The notes beneath the pieces were generated by a model that was not told the origin of the DNA, did not search any database, and was given only the letters and a program-made list of their open reading frames with translations. A program made the translations under genes and the position numbers. A stretch of DNA of 64,000 nt from Alitta virens. Taxonomy: Eukaryota > Annelida > Polychaeta > Phyllodocida > Nereididae. The first letter of the stretch is position 1, and the number at the start of each line of letters is the position of its first letter. This document shows positions 33,468 through 43,629 of this stretch, piece by piece. The stretch spans positions 50,213,199-50,277,198 of the forward strand of contig OW028576.1 in the NCBI GenBank assembly GCA_932294295.1. Reading direction: 5' to 3'.

Positions 33468-35765
33468 TTATGTAGAAGGAAGATCTGGATCTTCTGGATT
33501 GGGGTCTTTTAGCATAGCTCTAACTAAGTGCTGTGATAGATTCTTGTTTCTAGCATTTGCTTTTATAATAGTGACTGGGTGTTTTTTGAACCTTGATGAG
33601 TTTGATTTAAAATCATCTAACCAGTCCCTTGCAATTTTAACTAGTCGTTGAGAAGTGGGATGGTGTTGCAATATGAATGTGCAAACATCCCCTTGAGTGT
33701 TGCCTAAATCTGAATTTAAACCCTGATGAAATGAGTCAATTTTCCGAATCCACTGCTTTTCTACTCTATCTAACAATTGTTGTTTATTAGATTTTGGTAT
33801 TTCCAAGATGGTGATTGAAATATCAGCTAAACTGTGGTTGGGAGACTTAAAATGCTGGTGTACCTTCTTGTCACTGTTTTTTCTGATTGAGCTTAGGTGA
33901 CTGAGTATTCTCCCTCTAAGATTGATTGTTTGGCCCACATAATGTGTCTGTGGACATTGCTTACAGCTTATTAGATAAATGGCGACTTGGGTGTCGCAAT
34001 TCCCATTAGCAAAAAGTTTTACCTCCTTTGAACTTGTGTTGACAGTTTTGTCTGTGTTGACATATTTGCAGATGCTGCAGCGTGGTCTCTTGCAGGGTTT
34101 CATGCCTGTGAGGTGGTCTGGAGGAAAGAACTGGACCTTGGTTTTGGACTTGATGTCTCTGAGGAATCTCTTCGAGTAGCCCCTGGGATAAAGTGCCCTA
34201 AACAAGATGCTGGTGGCCTCATCGAAATCTTTTTCTAATTGGCAGATTCGACCAAATCTAACTAGTTGTGACTTAATGATTCCAGCAAAGGTATGATTTG
34301 GGTGGAATGATTGTTTGTGGAGCAATGCATGTGAATCAGTGGGTTTGAAATATACTTTAGTGTCGAAAGTACCAGACTGGTTAAAGATGTCACCCTTGTA
34401 AATGAGGACATCCAGGAATTCTAGTTCAGTTTCCTGGATGTTAGATTTGAGTTTTATATTGGGGTGAGCAGTGTTCAGAACATTGAAAAAATCATCAAAG
34501 GTTTCTCTGGGATGTTCCCAGATCATAAAAATGTCATCTAAATATCTCAGATAAATTCTAGGTTGGTTTTCACATCTAGTAAGATTGTTTGCCTCCCAAT
34601 ATGCCATAGTTATATCGGCGTAGTGAGGAGCAAACTTCTTACCCATAGCTGTACCAGAAACCTGTAAATAATGTTTGCCATCAAAGATAAAGTCATTTCC
34701 TTCTAGGGATAAACGTAGTAATTTAATGATGTACTTATGAATAGGTTTTGGGTCTGTAGCAAATTTTTCAGTTACAGCCCTGATACCCATTACATTGTCA
34801 ATGTTGGTATATAGACTGTCTACATCTAGGGAAATTAAAAGAGCATTTGGATGAGTTTTAATAGTTTGAATTTTATCCAAAATATCATAAGTGTTTTTTA
34901 CATATGCTGGATGGCTGGTTGCATATGGAGCCAAGTGATAATCAATAAATTTAGAAATTGCGTATGACTCAGAATTTACATCACTTACTATAGGCCTCCC
35001 CGGTGGTATTTTGTCAGGAACAGTCCACTTGTTTGTTTCTTTGTGGATTTTAGGTAATAAATAAAAGATACGTTCTCTTGCATCTTGGGTAGTTCTTAGG
35101 AAGTTTATCTCCTTGCTTGAAATAAGGCCTTTGAGTTTCAGCTCATTTAAAATTCTATTGAAAATTTCACAGTTCCTAGGGAACTGGGGTTCATCTATTT
35201 CCCTGTAATGTCTATTGATTTTTAGTTGCCGTTCAGCTTCAAAGACATAATCTTTCCTATCCATAATAACAATGGCTGACCCTTTGTCTGCTGACTTAAT
35301 TACTATGTCGGATCTGTCCTTTAATTCTTTGATGGCATTCCTATCTTCTTTGGTTAAATTTTCTTTGATGTTTACTTTTTCAGGTATTTTCCTCAGTTCC
35401 TGTTTCAGCAAGATGGATAGCTGATCAATATCCGGTGGGTAGGACCCAGGATAAGGTATGTAATTTGATGGAATTTTGAATTTACTGACCTGTTGTTGGT
35501 TAAAGTTGAAATTTGTGAATTTTATTTTCAGATTTCTTACAAATTTGTCAATACCAGATGAAAATTGTTCTGTTGGAGTATTCTTCTGGACAGGAACAAA
35601 GGATAGACCTTTCTGAAGTAAGTTTGCATGGTGGCTTTTGATTTTAAAATGAGTAGATAAATTTAAAATTCCTAACTTTTTAAGTTCTTCATTATCCAGA
35701 TCTTTCTTTGATGTAGTGCTTGATGGCTTTAGTAAGTTTGATTGACTTGGCAAAATTAGTTTAAA
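33468..35765 (-). CDS. PLE1 ORF2: Penelope-type reverse transcriptase with GIY-YIG endonuclease
   Basis: About 765 codons, uninterrupted. RT motifs in order: PKIHKE, PGRPIVSDVNS, LISLDVDSLYTNI (first catalytic Asp), GTAMGKKFAPHYADI, YLRYLDDIFMIW (catalytic DD, about residue 410) and LEFLDVLIY. A Cys-rich linker follows (CKRPRCSICKY and SCKQCP), then the GIY-YIG nuclease with IYLISC and THYVGQTINLRGRILSH (about residues 595-630) and a C-terminal basic region. No ATG opens this frame near its 5' end; the frame begins after a TAA. It is positioned exactly in the -1 frame of the preceding ORF, so it is probably made as an ORF1-ORF2 fusion. It appears intact and may be active. Confidence 0.92.
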   Translation of the reverse strand, partial: FKLILPSQSNLLKPSSTTSKKDLDNEELKKLGILNLSTHFKIKSHHANLLQKGLSFVPVQKNTPTEQFSSGIDKFVRNLKIKFTNFNFNQQQVSKFKIPSNYIPYPGSYPPDIDQLSILLKQELRKIPEKVNIKENLTKEDRNAIKELKDRSDIVIKSADKGSAIVIMDRKDYVFEAERQLKINRHYREIDEPQFPRNCEIFNRILNELKLKGLISSKEINFLRTTQDARERIFYLLPKIHKETNKWTVPDKIPPGRPIVSDVNSESYAISKFIDYHLAPYATSHPAYVKNTYDILDKIQTIKTHPNALLISLDVDSLYTNIDNVMGIRAVTEKFATDPKPIHKYIIKLLRLSLEGNDFIFDGKHYLQVSGTAMGKKFAPHYADITMAYWEANNLTRCENQPRIYLRYLDDIFMIWEHPRETFDDFFNVLNTAHPNIKLKSNIQETELEFLDVLIYKGDIFNQSGTFDTKVYFKPTDSHALLHKQSFHPNHTFAGIIKSQLVRFGRICQLEKDFDEATSILFRALYPRGYSKRFLRDIKSKTKVQFFPPDHLTGMKPCKRPRCSICKYVNTDKTVNTSSKEVKLFANGNCDTQVAIYLISCKQCPQTHYVGQTINLRGRILSHLSSIRKNSDKKVHQHFKSPNHSLADISITILEIPKSNKQQLLDRVEKQWIRKIDSFHQGLNSDLGNTQGDVCTFILQHHPTSQRLVKIARDWLDDFKSNSSRFKKHPVTIIKANARNKNLSQHLVRAMLKDPNPEDPDLPST
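35756..35765 (-). promoter_or_regulatory. putative -1 ribosomal frameshift site
   Basis: The coding strand reads AAT TTA AAC TAA at the end of ORF1. The heptamer T TTA AAC (plus 35765-35759) matches the X XXY YYZ rule and the best-known efficient slippery sequence. A -1 slip bypasses the TAA and enters ORF2 exactly. A downstream stem or pseudoknot was not demonstrated. Confidence 0.75.
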
Positions 35766-38308
35766 TTAAGGTGATCTAACCAAGAATCCACCAGGAGCTT
35801 GGCAGTGTCCCAAGTCCAGTGGATCCCATCGGGTGCTGTGGTTCGGATTGGAGTGATTGATGGTAGGATTGTGATGGATGGGTATGATGACCAAGTTTTA
35901 TGGAAGTCTCTGAGATTACTCATTTCTTTAAGATTGGGTAGGTGGTTGCCAATTTCAGGATAATATACTTTGGCCTTTGGAAATTTCTCCATGGCTTGAA
36001 AAATTAAGGAGCGGATATCTTTGTTGGCTGTAGATAAGGCATTCTGCGCTCTGTTGTTGATACCAATACTTAGAATTAGGTGCTTGACTTGAGTCTGAGG
36101 TTCTGTTACCTTTCTTAAGATGTCATAAAGTTCTTTATATTTGGCCCCTGGATAAGAAATAATTTGACAGCTGGTAGCAGCTGCCTGTCGGATCTGTCTA
36201 ATTGATGAAAGGTTGGAGTCCCCTATAATTAAGACTGTTTTATTGATAGCTGGGAGCTGCCATGCTTTTTTATTGTTGCCGTGCTCAAATCGACTCACCT
36301 GGCTTCTAACAAGAGTTTCACCATATTGGTTGCTTTTCAGTGTGGTGAACTTGAGTACTTTAGTGGTTTTGGGTCCAAAAAATTCAGTAATAGGTCTGGC
36401 TGGTTGTGATGCTGAAATATGTGATGATTTTGAAATGGAAGGAACAGGGTTCCAGAGGGATGAAGAGAGAGGTTCCACTGTGGGAGGAAGAAGGATAGGT
36501 GGTAAAGAGGTAGATAGAGGAGATAAAGGGGCCTCGCCCAGGTTGGGTCTGGCAGGAGAAGTAGGCTTGGCCGGGGATTCACCCTGCGCCACTGTAGAGC
36601 CGGACTCTTGCAGTGGGACCTTAATCCCAGAGGAAATGGTCATAGAGCTATTACCCGCGAGTGACTTAGGGGATCCGGTTGGCATTCCTGTCATTGTCCT
36701 CTCGGCTTCGTCTAGGGAAGGATACTCTAATGAGTTAAGGGAAGAATGGTGGACACCTACAGACAAACTTACAACACCTGGCCCGGTAGACGGACGCCTG
36801 GTAGGCACCGTCCCTATATCACATTCAGAGCCCGACAGGTGTCGAGCCCTCTTGGTTTCTTGAGCCGGCGACCTAGGTCCCGTGGGGGAACCTTCCTGGG
36901 ATGCTGCTTGCCTTGCTCTTTTATATGAACGCCGGTCTTTTGAATTCCATTTGCGTTGGGGTTTTGGTGGGGAGACTGAGATGGTTGTCTGGTTGTCCCT
37001 AGTGGTGGTTTCCTTGGTTGGCACCAAGATTTGTGGTAGGAGCTGGACCCTGGGGTCCTTTCTGCCTCCCTTTCCATTTGTTTGTCCCTTCTCTACCACA
37101 GGGGTTGGCTGCCTGGTAGGTTCCTTCCTACCCCCCTGGGTCTCTTTGGAGGCTGCCCTTGCCTCTTTTGGTCCTGCCAGAGTCACAGACGCGTAGGTCT
37201 GTTTCCTGCACTCTGGAGGTGGTGCCTTCCTGCCTTTTTGTTCTGCTGGGCTTGCCCTAGGCGCTGGCCCCCTCTCCGTTCTCAGTCCCAAGGTCTCAAA
37301 TCTTACTTGTTCGAGCAGGTGCCCGAAAGTGTTGGTGGCATTAGTTTGTCTCACCTCTCTACTGCCAGTGCCCCAAAACCGGTCTGTTACATTATGAATA
37401 ATGGCACTGGTGTTACTGTTTCTTAAGGCCTGCATGAAGGGTTTGCACTGCTTTGCTTTTTCTCTCAGCAAGTGCATGACCCGAGTGGACCTCTGCCTGT
37501 CCCACTCCTCTAATCTTTTCCTAATATACACATTGTTACCTTGGGCCCTTTTAAAGTGGTCTGACTTAAACCAGTGGTCGCTGGCTCTCTTGGCCTCAGG
37601 GGCAGTTGTGGTGGCAGCTATCTGGTGGAAAGCCTTCAGATTGCCCATCCAGTGAGCTTTGGACATCTGGTAAGCCTGTTCAACAGAGTGGTGGCGTTTG
37701 CCATTGAACTAAAAGGTAAATTTAAAAAAATTAGATAGGGCATCACCAGCTCCAGCGACGGCAGTTAAGTTTTGTTGGTGAATGGGCCAGCGCTGTTTTC
37801 TGGTTACCACTGTCCACTCCTCATTGGTTGGTATGGAGGGTGTGATAGGGGGGGCTGTGGATGCAGAGGTGCTCGGTTGGGGCTGTTGGTGGTTTTGGGG
37901 AGCACCTAGCATGGCCGAATGTCGGCAGACACCCCTACAGGTGTCTATGGTGTTTTGGGCAAGTTTATCGCCCAAGGATTGTTTGGCCCATTTTAAGGCG
38001 CCATTCCAAGCCTGGTTGAATGACTCCTGGGTAAAAGTACGGTCCTTGATTGTAGTTTTGGCCATACCAAGGAGATCATTGTAGTGTGCCTGCATGGCCT
38101 GTGATTGGCTTTTTGCCCAATCTGCATTGATGTCACTCACTCTCTTTATTTGTATTGGGTTGGGGGCTGCTACCTTAATGAATGAATTTAGTTTGCTTTG
38201 CATCTTAAGCAAGCCTCTAGGTGTCTGCAAGACTTGGCTTCTGTGGTGGGTCGCCTGTATATATCTAAACAGAAGTTTGGTGTCACTAGAATCACATAGG
38301 CGATTCAT
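35756..38308 (-). pseudogene. PLE1 ORF1: NADAR plus SGNH hydrolase protein, one in-frame stop
   Basis: From ATG 38308 the first 199 codons form an N-terminal gag-like region, then the start of a NADAR domain (LSNFF). A single in-frame TAG (37709-37711) follows, and the frame resumes with FNGKRHHSVEQAYQMSKAHW. NADAR features are SVEQAYQ with the likely catalytic Glu, and FWGTG...N.FG.LLEQVR. A long basic, Pro/Ser-rich linker follows (about 37300-36350). The C-terminal SGNH hydrolase has IGDSN (nucleophile Ser), SIGINN and DGIHW (Asp/His). It ends LDHLNLN at TAA 35756. NADAR enzymes act on NAD/ADP-ribose-type substrates; SGNH domains occur in some LINE ORF1s. The TAG may be a point mutation or a sequencing error. 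Confidence 0.85.
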
Positions 38309-38463
38309 TGTGACCAGATTTTACAACAAATTTCTAGGTTATGGTGATGTAATGATTAGCTGAATGGTTGTAGAGATGCTCTGGTGTTCAAGTTTAAGTC
38401 AGGGAGATGTTCAGGAAGACTAGTGCAGCAGCAAACAGCAAGTCAGTCAGCAGGAACAGGAAA

Positions 38464-38505
38464 GGTGTCACGACGTTTCGCTAGTGTGAGCTTCGTCAGG
38501 TGAAT
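38464..38505 (-). ncRNA. hammerhead-ribozyme-like motif upstream of PLE1 ORF1
   Basis: The coding strand contains CTGACGA and, after a short GCT...AGC stem, GAAACGTC. This is the order of the hammerhead core CUGANGA-stem II-GAAA. Flanking TTCAC and GTGA can pair as stem I, and GTC precedes the expected cleavage position. Stem III is minimal with palindromic ACGT, as described for hammerheads in Penelope-like elements. One unpaired A next to stem II is a weakness. The location near the 5' end of a PLE fits. Confidence 0.6.
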
Positions 38506-38519
38506 GTGATTATACCTGT

Positions 38520-39965
38520 GTGTGGCCTGCTTATAAGCACTGGGTGCTGGTGCTCTAATTTGCCCTATTTTCTGTGGTGTGGAGTGAGGCCCCACTTGGC
38601 CAATCAGCTTCCAGTATGGTCTGATGACCTAATCACTGTGTATGAAGCTGGAATCATTGGACCGTAGACTGTGGTTCCACTCCAGTGGAGTGGAACTGAT
38701 ATGTTAAAATTCCAAAAAGTGGTCAATTCCTATTAAATTGACCTTAGGGCATTTTTGTTAACAGTTGCTGCTGCTGTAATAATTTTATTTATCAGTTTTG
38801 GGTGACTTAGATAAGGGCTGGATTCAAAGGCAGAAAAAGTGCATCTAAAAGCAAACACTCTCCATTCTGTCAGTTACAAATACAAATATTCAGATGTCCA
38901 AAAGTATTTAAATACAAATACTTCTAAAGATTTTCAAATACAAATATAAATATTGACTTTTGAAAAGTATTTTTAAATATAATTACTGGGCATAATTAAT
39001 AATTAGTAAAAAATTGATTTTGAAAACTGCTCATAGTGTCAATAGCTTGAAGAGCATTAAGCAATTCTGAGGATGGTGTCTAAGGCAATTGCAATCCAAT
39101 GTTGGCAGGTGACACTCACTGTTCATACCATGGCTACAGTTGGGTCATTTTCAAAAATATAATTGCAATCAGAGCCATTGAACAGTGTCAGTTCTCAAGG
39201 AAACCATTGCTCCCACAATAGCTCAATAGCTTTAAGAGCATTTGAGCAATTCTAAGTAAGTACTTCTAAGGAAGCTAATTGCAATCTCATGTTGGCAGGT
39301 GACACTCACTGTTCATACCATGGCTTACAGTTGGTCATTTTCAAAATGTAGTTGCAATTAGAACCATTGTTTTCACAATTTATGTTTTTTGATGTTCCAG
39401 TTATTAGGCTTTTGTAGATTGATGTTTTTAATTAAAGGGTAACATCAATGCTCAAGATAACTACAGTGGTCTGAAAAAAGTGACAATTTGTTTGAAGTAA
39501 TTTCACAATCTTTGTAATGATTTATTATTACTTTTAGAATCTATGTCTAGTTTAGGCAGTATTTGTAAATAATCAAATACTTTGGTGCAAATAAAAATAG
39601 TTTTGTAATTTGTCAATGAATATTTTCAGCAAAATCAAGTGATTTTCATAGGTATTTCTGAATAATAAATAATGTTAGTAGGTACCGCTAGGGGATCTGA
39701 GGGCCACAGTGGTGCCCTCTGTGGAATTTGGGGGAAGAAAGAGGGGGAAAAAAAATGTTTGCTCAACAAAAATGGCCGCCGGTCAGGGTATCTGTAATGG
39801 AGGTCAAACCTTTAGCTTCTAGAAAATTAAATAAAATAAAATGTGAAAATGTGTCCATTTTTCTTGGTGAACATAGACCAAATTTTCTTAAAAATATTTT
39901 GTAAGTTTTTATAGTAAAATTCTCATATCTCAATAATTATGGATAATTTGTACTAGGCACTCGCT
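38520..39965. other. spacer between PLE1 and PLE2
   Basis: No gene is seen. 38870-38990 is rich in AAATACAAATA-type simple sequence. A tandem pair with a period of about 190 bp covers about 39050-39372, with both units containing GGCAGGTGACACTCACTGTT. Near 39700 is a short GC-richer stretch. The 5' end of PLE1 may extend into 38510-38720, where CCACTCCAGTGGAGTGG is a perfect palindrome. Confidence 0.5.
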
Positions 39966-40013
39966 GGGTTAGGGTTGGGGTTAGGGTCAGGGTTAGGGTT
40001 AGGGTTCAGGGTT
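39966..40013 (-). repeat. telomere-like repeat at PLE2 3' end
   Basis: Same series of GGGTTA variants as at 33283, in the same order. The flanking DNA (CACTCGCT) differs from that of PLE1, which fixes the element boundary. Confidence 0.9.
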
Positions 40014-42000
40014 TAAATGCCAATAAATTGGTTTTAATCCTGAATTTGTTCCCAACCTAAATACCTGACAAATGCACTGGCACAAGTACTTAAGATATGA
40101 CCACTTGGTGGGTTTGTGTCAGAAAACAATATAAGTAAATTTGGGGAGATTTATGTAGAAAGAAGAACTGGATCTTCTGGATTGGGGTCTTTTAGCATAG
40201 CTCTAACTAAGTGCTGTGATAGATTCTTGTTTCTAGCATTTGCTTTTATAATAGTGACTGGGTGTTTTTTGAACCTTGATGAGTTTGATTTAAAATCATC
40301 TAACCAGTCCCTTGCAATTTTAACTAGTCGTTGAGAAGTGGGATGGTGTTGCAATATTAATGTGCAAACATCCCCTTGAGTGTTGCCTAAATCTGAATTT
40401 AAACCCTGATGAAATGAGTCAATTTTCCGAATCCACTGCTTTTCTACTCTATCTAACAATTGTTGTTTATTAGATTTTGATATTTCCAAGATGGTGATTG
40501 AAATATCAGCTAAACTGTGGTTGGGAGACTTAAAATGCTGGTGTACCTTCTTGTCACTGTTTTTTCTGATTGAGCTTAGGTGACTGAGTATTCTCCCTCT
40601 AAGATTGATTGTTTGGCCCACATAATGTGTCTGTGGACATTGCTTACAGCTTATTAGATAAATGGCGACTTGGGTGTCGCAATTCCCATTAGCAAAAAGT
40701 TTTACCTCCTTTGAACTTGTGTTGACAGTTTTGTCTGTGTTGACATATTTGCAGATGCTGCAGCGTGGTCTCTTGCAGGGTTTCATGCCTGTGAGGTGGT
40801 CTGGAGGAAAGAACTGGACCTTGGTTTTGGACTTGATGTCTCTGAGGAATCTCTTCGAGTAGCCCCTGGGATAAAGTGCCCTAAACAAGATGCTGGTGGC
40901 CTCATCGAAATCTTTTTCTAATTGGCAGATTCGACCAAATCTAGCTAGTTGTGACTTAATGATTCCAGCAAAGGTATGATTTGGGTGGAATGATTGTTTG
41001 TGGAGCAATGCATGTGAATCAGTGGGTTTGAAATATACTTTAGTGTCGAAAGTACCAGACTGGTTAAAGATGTCACCCTTGTAAATGAGGACATCCAGGA
41101 ATTCTAGTTCAGTTTCCTGGATGTTAGATTTGAGTTTTATATTGGGGTGAGCAGTGTTCAGAACATTGAAAAAATCATCAAAGGTTTCTCTGGGATGTTC
41201 CCAGATCATAAAAATGTCATCTAAATATCTCAGATAAATTCTAGGTTGGTTTTCACATCTAGTAAGATTGTTTGCCTCCCAATATGCCATAGTTATATCG
41301 GCGTAGTGAGGAGCAAACTTCTTACCCATAGCTGTACCAGAAACCTGTAAATAATGTTTGCCATCAAAGATAAAGTCATTTCCTTCTAGGGATAAACGTA
41401 GTAATTTAATGATGTACTTATGAATAGGTTTTGGGTCTGTAGCAAATTTTTCAGTTACAGCCCTGATACCCATTTCATTGTCAATGTTGGTATATAGACT
41501 GTCTACATCTAGGGAAATTAAAAGAGCATTTGGATGAGTTTTAATAGTTTGAATTTTATCCAAAAAATCATAAGTGTTTTTTACATATGCTGGATGGCTG
41601 GTTGCATATGGAGCCAAGTGATAATCAATAAATTTAGAAATTACGTATGACTCAGAATTTACATCACTTACTATAGGCCTCCCCGGTGGTATTTTGTCAG
41701 GAACAGTCCACTTGTTTGTTTCTTTGTGGATTTTAGGTAATAAATAAAAGATACGTTCTCTTGCATCTTGGGTAGTTCTTAGGAAGTTTATCTCCTTGCT
41801 TGAAATAAGGCCTTTGAGTTTCATCTCATTTAAAATTCTATTGAAAATTTCACAGTTCCTAGGGAACTGGGGTTCATCTATTTCCCTGTAATGTCTATTG
41901 ATTTTTAGTTGCCGTTCAGCTTCAAAGACATAATCTTTCCTATCCATAATAACAATGGCTGACCCTTTGTCTGCTGACTTAATTACTATGTCGGATCTGT
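39966..42000 (-). mobile_element. PLE2: 5'-truncated Penelope-like element
   Basis: Nearly identical to PLE1 from its telomere-like 3' end up to plus 42000, corresponding to 35319 in PLE1. I counted roughly ten differences in 2 kb. The retained 598-codon frame (41947-40151) starts inside ORF2 and includes the RT with YLRYLDDIF and the complete GIY-YIG nuclease. ORF1 and the frameshift signal are absent. Truncation at the 5' end is typical of target-primed retrotransposition. Confidence 0.95.
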
Positions 42001-43330
42001 ACTATGGTCACAAAATTCCCCTATTTCTGAAATGGAGAAAGTGCAATTAGGTTACCTGAAGAATGTATTAAATGTACGAAAACAAACCCCTTCCTTAGCT
42101 GTGTATGCAGAAACAGGACGATTTACACTTCACATCAGACAAAAACTTGCTACAGTGAACTACTGGGCAAGACTTCAGACAATGCCTAATAAGGAAATAT
42201 TAAATAAGTGCTTGAAAATACAAGAAAAACTACACACAAATGGTCAGAGAAACTGGTATACTAAAGTTAAGCATATCATCTCTGAAACAAACATAATTAA
42301 TTGGCAAGCTCTAGAACCCAGCGTACTGACAAATAAGATAAAACAGGTCCTTTTGACAATGAAAAGGATAGAATTCTTCATGAAATAAATGACACAAATG
42401 CCCAACCTAAACTTAGGACCTATAAAACATTTAAAACCAGCTACTGCATTGAGCCATACCTACTATTAAATCTGCCCAAAAAAACATACAGTAATATAGC
42501 AAGATTCAGAGTTAGCTCCCACAATCTTAAAATTGAAACTGGTAGACATGAATCCCCAAAAATTCCTTTGCATGAGAGAATATGTGAATATTGTGACAGT
42601 GGTGAAATAGAAGATGAATCTCACTGCTTACTGACATGTAATAAAAATGAAATACCAAGGCTAGAATTACTTAATATAGCAACAGATAGGATACCTAATT
42701 TTCATGACCTAGACAAATCTCAACAATTCCAAGCCCTATTGTCATGTAAGAATCCAGAAGTGCTAAAGGCATTAGGCAACTTTCTAAATAGAGTTTTTTC
42801 ATAATGTTAATTCAGTATTGGTGCCCCCCTTCCACTAGACAGGGAACCTTTAAATTCAAACACCCCATTATGACAATCTCAGAGGTCAGCGCAATGTTGC
42901 TCTGGAGATCCCACTCATTGACCCAGCCCATGGACACCCCCTTTCGCCATTTCAGAGGTCAGCGCAATGCTGCTCTGAAGACCCCACCCACTGACCCAAC
43001 CCATGGACACCTTCTTTTGCCATTTTAAACTGACTTTTTATTCAAATTTGTTTTGAAATCATTACAGTATTACCCACTTGAAGTATTGACCTGTACAGTA
43101 TTAACTCTCATTTTTATATTCATGTATGTACATGTAAACAAAACTGGAACCGACTTGCGTTTATCAAGTAAATATTTAGAAATACTAGTAGATTATAGAT
43201 TGTATATATAGTAGATGTAGACACGAGACTTGTTTTTGTTATGTTGTATATTTGTTTGCTTTGTAATATTGTATGACACATGTATCAATTCCTGATATCA
43301 GGCTTGTCAATAAAACGATATTGTAATATA
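42001..43330 (+). mobile_element. LINE-A related copy 2, fused to PLE2
   Basis: It begins abruptly at the end of PLE2 with LINE ORF2 C-terminal sequence (MEKVQLGYLKNVLNVRKQT), homologous to 23.05 kb of copy 1 but clearly diverged. Two open pieces remain (42032-42388 and 42568-42804), the second with CEYCDSGEIEDESHCLLTC. The 3' UTR ends GTCAATAAAACGATATTG, similar to the tail of copy 1. No RT core is present on the other side of PLE2. Confidence 0.8.
42876..43022 (+). repeat. tandem repeat in LINE-A 3' region
   Basis: Two units of about 77 bp share CAGAGGTCAGCGCAATG.TGCTCT and GACCCA.CCCATGGACACC. A related segment on the opposite strand occurs at about 56985-57045. Confidence 0.85.
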
Positions 43331-43629
43331 TTTATATCATAAACAGTAATATATTTATATCATATTTGTGAATACTATCCTCCTGTTTTTACTTAATATC
43401 CCAGATGTTTTCATTTATATTTGTGTACATGAGTGACTGATATGCCTTTCAGGCTGGGCATTAAATATTATATTATGTATTTAAGTACTAATATGCAAGT
43501 CACTATAATAAAAATTATTTGAATCATTAATTTTGAAGGGACACTGATTTACCATCCTATAATTACAGATTACAGATCTATTCTAGTACTCACTGCCTGT
43601 TGCAGCAAGATATACAGAAATAACACAAT

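Larger units (their letters stand above)
33283..38510 (-). mobile_element. PLE1: Penelope-like element with NADAR-SGNH ORF1
   Basis: An element read on the minus strand. A hammerhead-like motif (about 38505-38464) is followed by ORF1 (38308-35756), a frameshift signal, ORF2 with RT and GIY-YIG (to 33468), and a short 3' UTR ending in degenerate telomeric repeat at 33283. The 3' boundary is defined by comparison with PLE2, which shares sequence up to the same base. The 5' boundary is not defined because no second full copy is present. Typical PLEs encode RT plus GIY-YIG; a separate NADAR/SGNH ORF is unusual. Confidence 0.9.

Noticed and set aside
33433..34179. Plus-strand ORFs inside PLE1 (and the same at 40116-40862)
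   Set aside because: Identical shadows of the RT/GIY-YIG frame in both copies, with no independent conservation signal.
36213..37426. Plus-strand ORFs opposite the PLE1 ORF1
   Set aside because: They are antisense shadows of the compositionally biased linker of ORF1; no family motifs.
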